NCBI RefSeq assembly: GCF_000255705.1
Contig: NZ_JH636445.1
Span: 420,103 to 484,102 of the forward strand
DNA from: Zavarzinella formosa DSM 19928
GTDB taxonomy: Bacteria > Planctomycetota > Planctomycetia > Gemmatales > Gemmataceae
Length of the DNA: 64,000 nt
Reading direction: 5' to 3'
Notes under the pieces: generated by a model
What the model saw: only the letters and a program-made list of their open reading frames with translations
What the model was told of the DNA's origin: nothing
Database searches by the model: none
Position numbers and translations under genes: made by a program
Part shown: piece after piece, positions 62,585-64,000 of the stretch
How the letters are laid out: the number at the start of each line of letters is the position of its first letter
Position numbering within the stretch: the first letter of the stretch is position 1

Positions 62585-62913
62585 GGAGTCATCCTCGCGG
62601 AAGGCCGGGGGGCGGTTGTCCGGCCGTTAGGTGTGAGTTCAATGAAGAAGCTACCTACAAATTACCGGCAAACTCGTCAGGATGCAAAAAGGAAGCGTAT
62701 TCTTCCCATCCCGCCCAACTGTTCGACGATCCACTCGTGACGATTAAACCGCCTCTGCGGGTGATCGGGAGGTCAAAAGTCCTCTCAACCGTCTCATACA
62801 GGCTGGTTCGACAATCTTGGGAAAATGAGGGAGAGATGAGACTTGGAGATTTCCCCCGTGACAAGAAGGCAAGGAACGGTGTAAATAAAGAGATGTACAT
62901 TTGAGGGCATCTC
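62585..62913. other. Divergent intergenic region
   Basis: About 330 bp between the S41 peptidase (minus) and the EF-hand gene (plus). A weak promoter-like pair for the EF-hand gene is GTGACA (62858-62863) with TAAATA (62882-62887), 18 bp apart. No convincing gene or RNA was found in it. Confidence 0.4.
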
Positions 62914-64000
62914 ATGCGCGCCAAACATCTCGCCTTTCTCTTTCTCGCCACCATCATGCTGATGCCCGCGTTTACCAATGCCCAGTTCCCCGGCGGCGGC
63001 GGACCGGGTGGCGGTTTCGATCCCAGCAAAATGGACCCGGACTTCCTGTTCACCATCTTGGGCAAAGGCCAGGATTCCGTCAATCGTGACCAACTTGATG
63101 AACGCGGTCAGCGGATGTTTGATCGATTTGCTCCGATGATGGGAATCACCGGGACAACGATCACCCGTGAACAATTCCGCGGGGGGATGGCCAAGGTTCA
63201 GGAAATGGCCAAGAACGGCCAGCTTCCCCAGATGAATTTTGGCGGCGGCGGTCGTGGGCCCGGTGGTCCGGGGGGTGATCGTGGTGGCCCCGGTGGTCCG
63301 GGGGGCGACAACGGCCAAAACATGATTGATCGCATCGCGGAAGAAGGCTTCAAGAAATACGACAAAAACCAAGACGGCTTGATTCAAATCGACGAATTGC
63401 CCGAAGACCATGCCCTTCGCAATGAACGGGAAAAGTACGACACGAATTCGGACGGCTTTTACGACTTGGCCGAATTCAAGGTGTACGTCGCCGCTCGTTT
63501 TGGCGGAGGACGGGACGGCGGACAACAATCGGGAACACCGGGCGGCGCGCGACCTGCCCAACAAGATGACGACCCGGATCGTCGGCCGACCATCGTGCGG
63601 GCGAGCAACTTGCCGAAGGATTTGCCTTCATGGTTTGCCGAACTGGATCGCAACGGCGACCGGGACGGGCAAGTCGGGCTGTACGAATGGAAAGAAAGCG
63701 GCCGGAAAATCGCCGACTATCTGGCGATGGATTTGAACGGCGATGGCTTCCTGACGGTGGACGAATATTACCGCTGGAAGAAGAAATCGGATGAAGAAGC
63801 CCGCAAACGGGGTGAATCGGCCGGCGATCAGTTCGTTCGTGGCGGTGATCGTGGTGGTCCGGGAGGCAGCGGTCGCGGCGGCCCCGGTGGATTCCCCGGC
63901 ATGGGCATGGGAATGGGCGCCAATGCCGATGGTGGCAGCGGTCCCGGCGGGATGATGATGCGTGGTCCCGGCGGCGGTGGCCCCGGCGGGATGATGCGTG
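62914..64000 (+). CDS. Secreted EF-hand, Gly-rich protein (3' end outside window)
   Basis: About 362 codons are visible from the ATG at 62914 and the frame is still open at the window end. Signal peptide (KHLAFLFLATIMLMPAFTNA). EF-hand calcium loops: DKNQDGLIQIDE, DTNSDGFYDLAEF, DRNGDRDGQVGLYEW and DLNGDGFLTVDEY. Between and after them are Gly/Pro-rich stretches (GPGGPGGDRGGPGGPGGD), continuing with Met/Gly repeats at the cut end. Secreted calcium-binding proteins of this style are common in planctomycetes. Function unknown. Confidence 0.85.
   Translation, partial: MRAKHLAFLFLATIMLMPAFTNAQFPGGGGPGGGFDPSKMDPDFLFTILGKGQDSVNRDQLDERGQRMFDRFAPMMGITGTTITREQFRGGMAKVQEMAKNGQLPQMNFGGGGRGPGGPGGDRGGPGGPGGDNGQNMIDRIAEEGFKKYDKNQDGLIQIDELPEDHALRNEREKYDTNSDGFYDLAEFKVYVAARFGGGRDGGQQSGTPGGARPAQQDDDPDRRPTIVRASNLPKDLPSWFAELDRNGDRDGQVGLYEWKESGRKIADYLAMDLNGDGFLTVDEYYRWKKKSDEEARKRGESAGDQFVRGGDRGGPGGSGRGGPGGFPGMGMGMGANADGGSGPGGMMMRGPGGGGPGGMMR
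63259..63308 (+). repeat. Tandem repeat encoding Gly/Pro-rich residues
   Basis: Two copies of a roughly 20-bp sequence, 30 bp apart (starting at 63259 and 63289), encode the repeated GGPGGD segment in the EF-hand protein. They differ by single bases. Confidence 0.6.

Noticed and set aside
62569..62904. A possible small gene before the EF-hand gene
   Set aside because: Its sequence is of mixed composition, lacks a ribosome-binding site and overlaps probable promoters.
1..64000. tRNA, rRNA, CRISPR arrays, insertion sequences or prophage
   Set aside because: None could be recognised by eye on either strand; intergenic gaps are mostly short and no spaced direct repeats or transposase motifs were seen.

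Overview
The window reads as chromosomal DNA of a planctomycete, most likely from the Gemmata lineage (Gemmataceae). Lineage pointers are a DUF1559 protein with a prepilin-type N-terminus, a cytochrome c-WD40 fusion, a Ser/Thr kinase of planctomycete layout, a nucleotidyltransferase ending in a tail I associate with Gemmata proteins, short Pro/Tyr-rich secreted proteins, an S41 tricorn-type peptidase, lpxA and hpnE. Base composition and codon use look even throughout. I saw no transposase, integrase, phage gene, tRNA, rRNA or CRISPR array.

Layout. 1-3.8 kb (minus): a replication/translation operon rplY-pth-rpsF-ssb-rplI-dnaB, without rpsR and with dnaB cut by the window edge. 3.9-8.4 kb: lpxA, a small zinc-finger-like protein, a membrane Ser/Thr kinase and a DUF1559 pseudopilin-like protein. 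8.4-14.2 kb: a 1092-residue membrane protein converging on an operon of two mcsA-like genes, mcsB (protein arginine kinase) and a VanZ-like gene. 14.2-16.6 kb: hpnE and an enolase-superfamily protein whose catalytic residues look degraded. 16.6-22.1 kb: a complete branched-chain amino acid-type ABC operon livKHMGF behind a good promoter-like sequence; its LivG carries a large membrane-spanning insertion. 22.2-27.4 kb: dtd, a small helical protein, a HAD phosphatase, a DUF885 protein, a small membrane protein and serA. 27.9-33.5 kb: a stand-alone NRPS (carrier-C-A-carrier-TE, cysteine-like A-domain code), a lipoprotein and an acyl-ACP desaturase. 33.6-38.3 kb: a sigma-54 response regulator, an orphan ParA and two exported proteins. 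38.4-40.5 kb: an unknown 220-residue protein with an AbiEii-like nucleotidyltransferase, followed by a perfect 50-bp palindrome. 40.5-47.5 kb: a cytochrome c-WD40 protein, a membrane protein, a class V aminotransferase, an RbfA-like protein and a DsbB-like protein. 47.6-57.1 kb: a multi-TM PQQ-propeller protein, an RPH-like ATP/PEP enzyme, a DUF4139-like surface protein and two short secreted proteins with clear terminators. 57.2-64 kb: a Gfo/Idh/MocA oxidoreductase, a small beta-sandwich protein, a HEAT/TPR protein, a tricorn-type S41 peptidase and an EF-hand protein cut by the window end.

Most of this is housekeeping. The best candidates for something undescribed are (i) the 220-residue protein plus AbiEii-like nucleotidyltransferase pair with its palindrome, (ii) LivG with an internal two-helix membrane domain, (iii) the single-module cysteine-type NRPS that starts with an unpaired carrier domain, and (iv) the enolase-fold protein that has apparently lost its active site. 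All functional calls come from reading motifs by eye; no searches were run.
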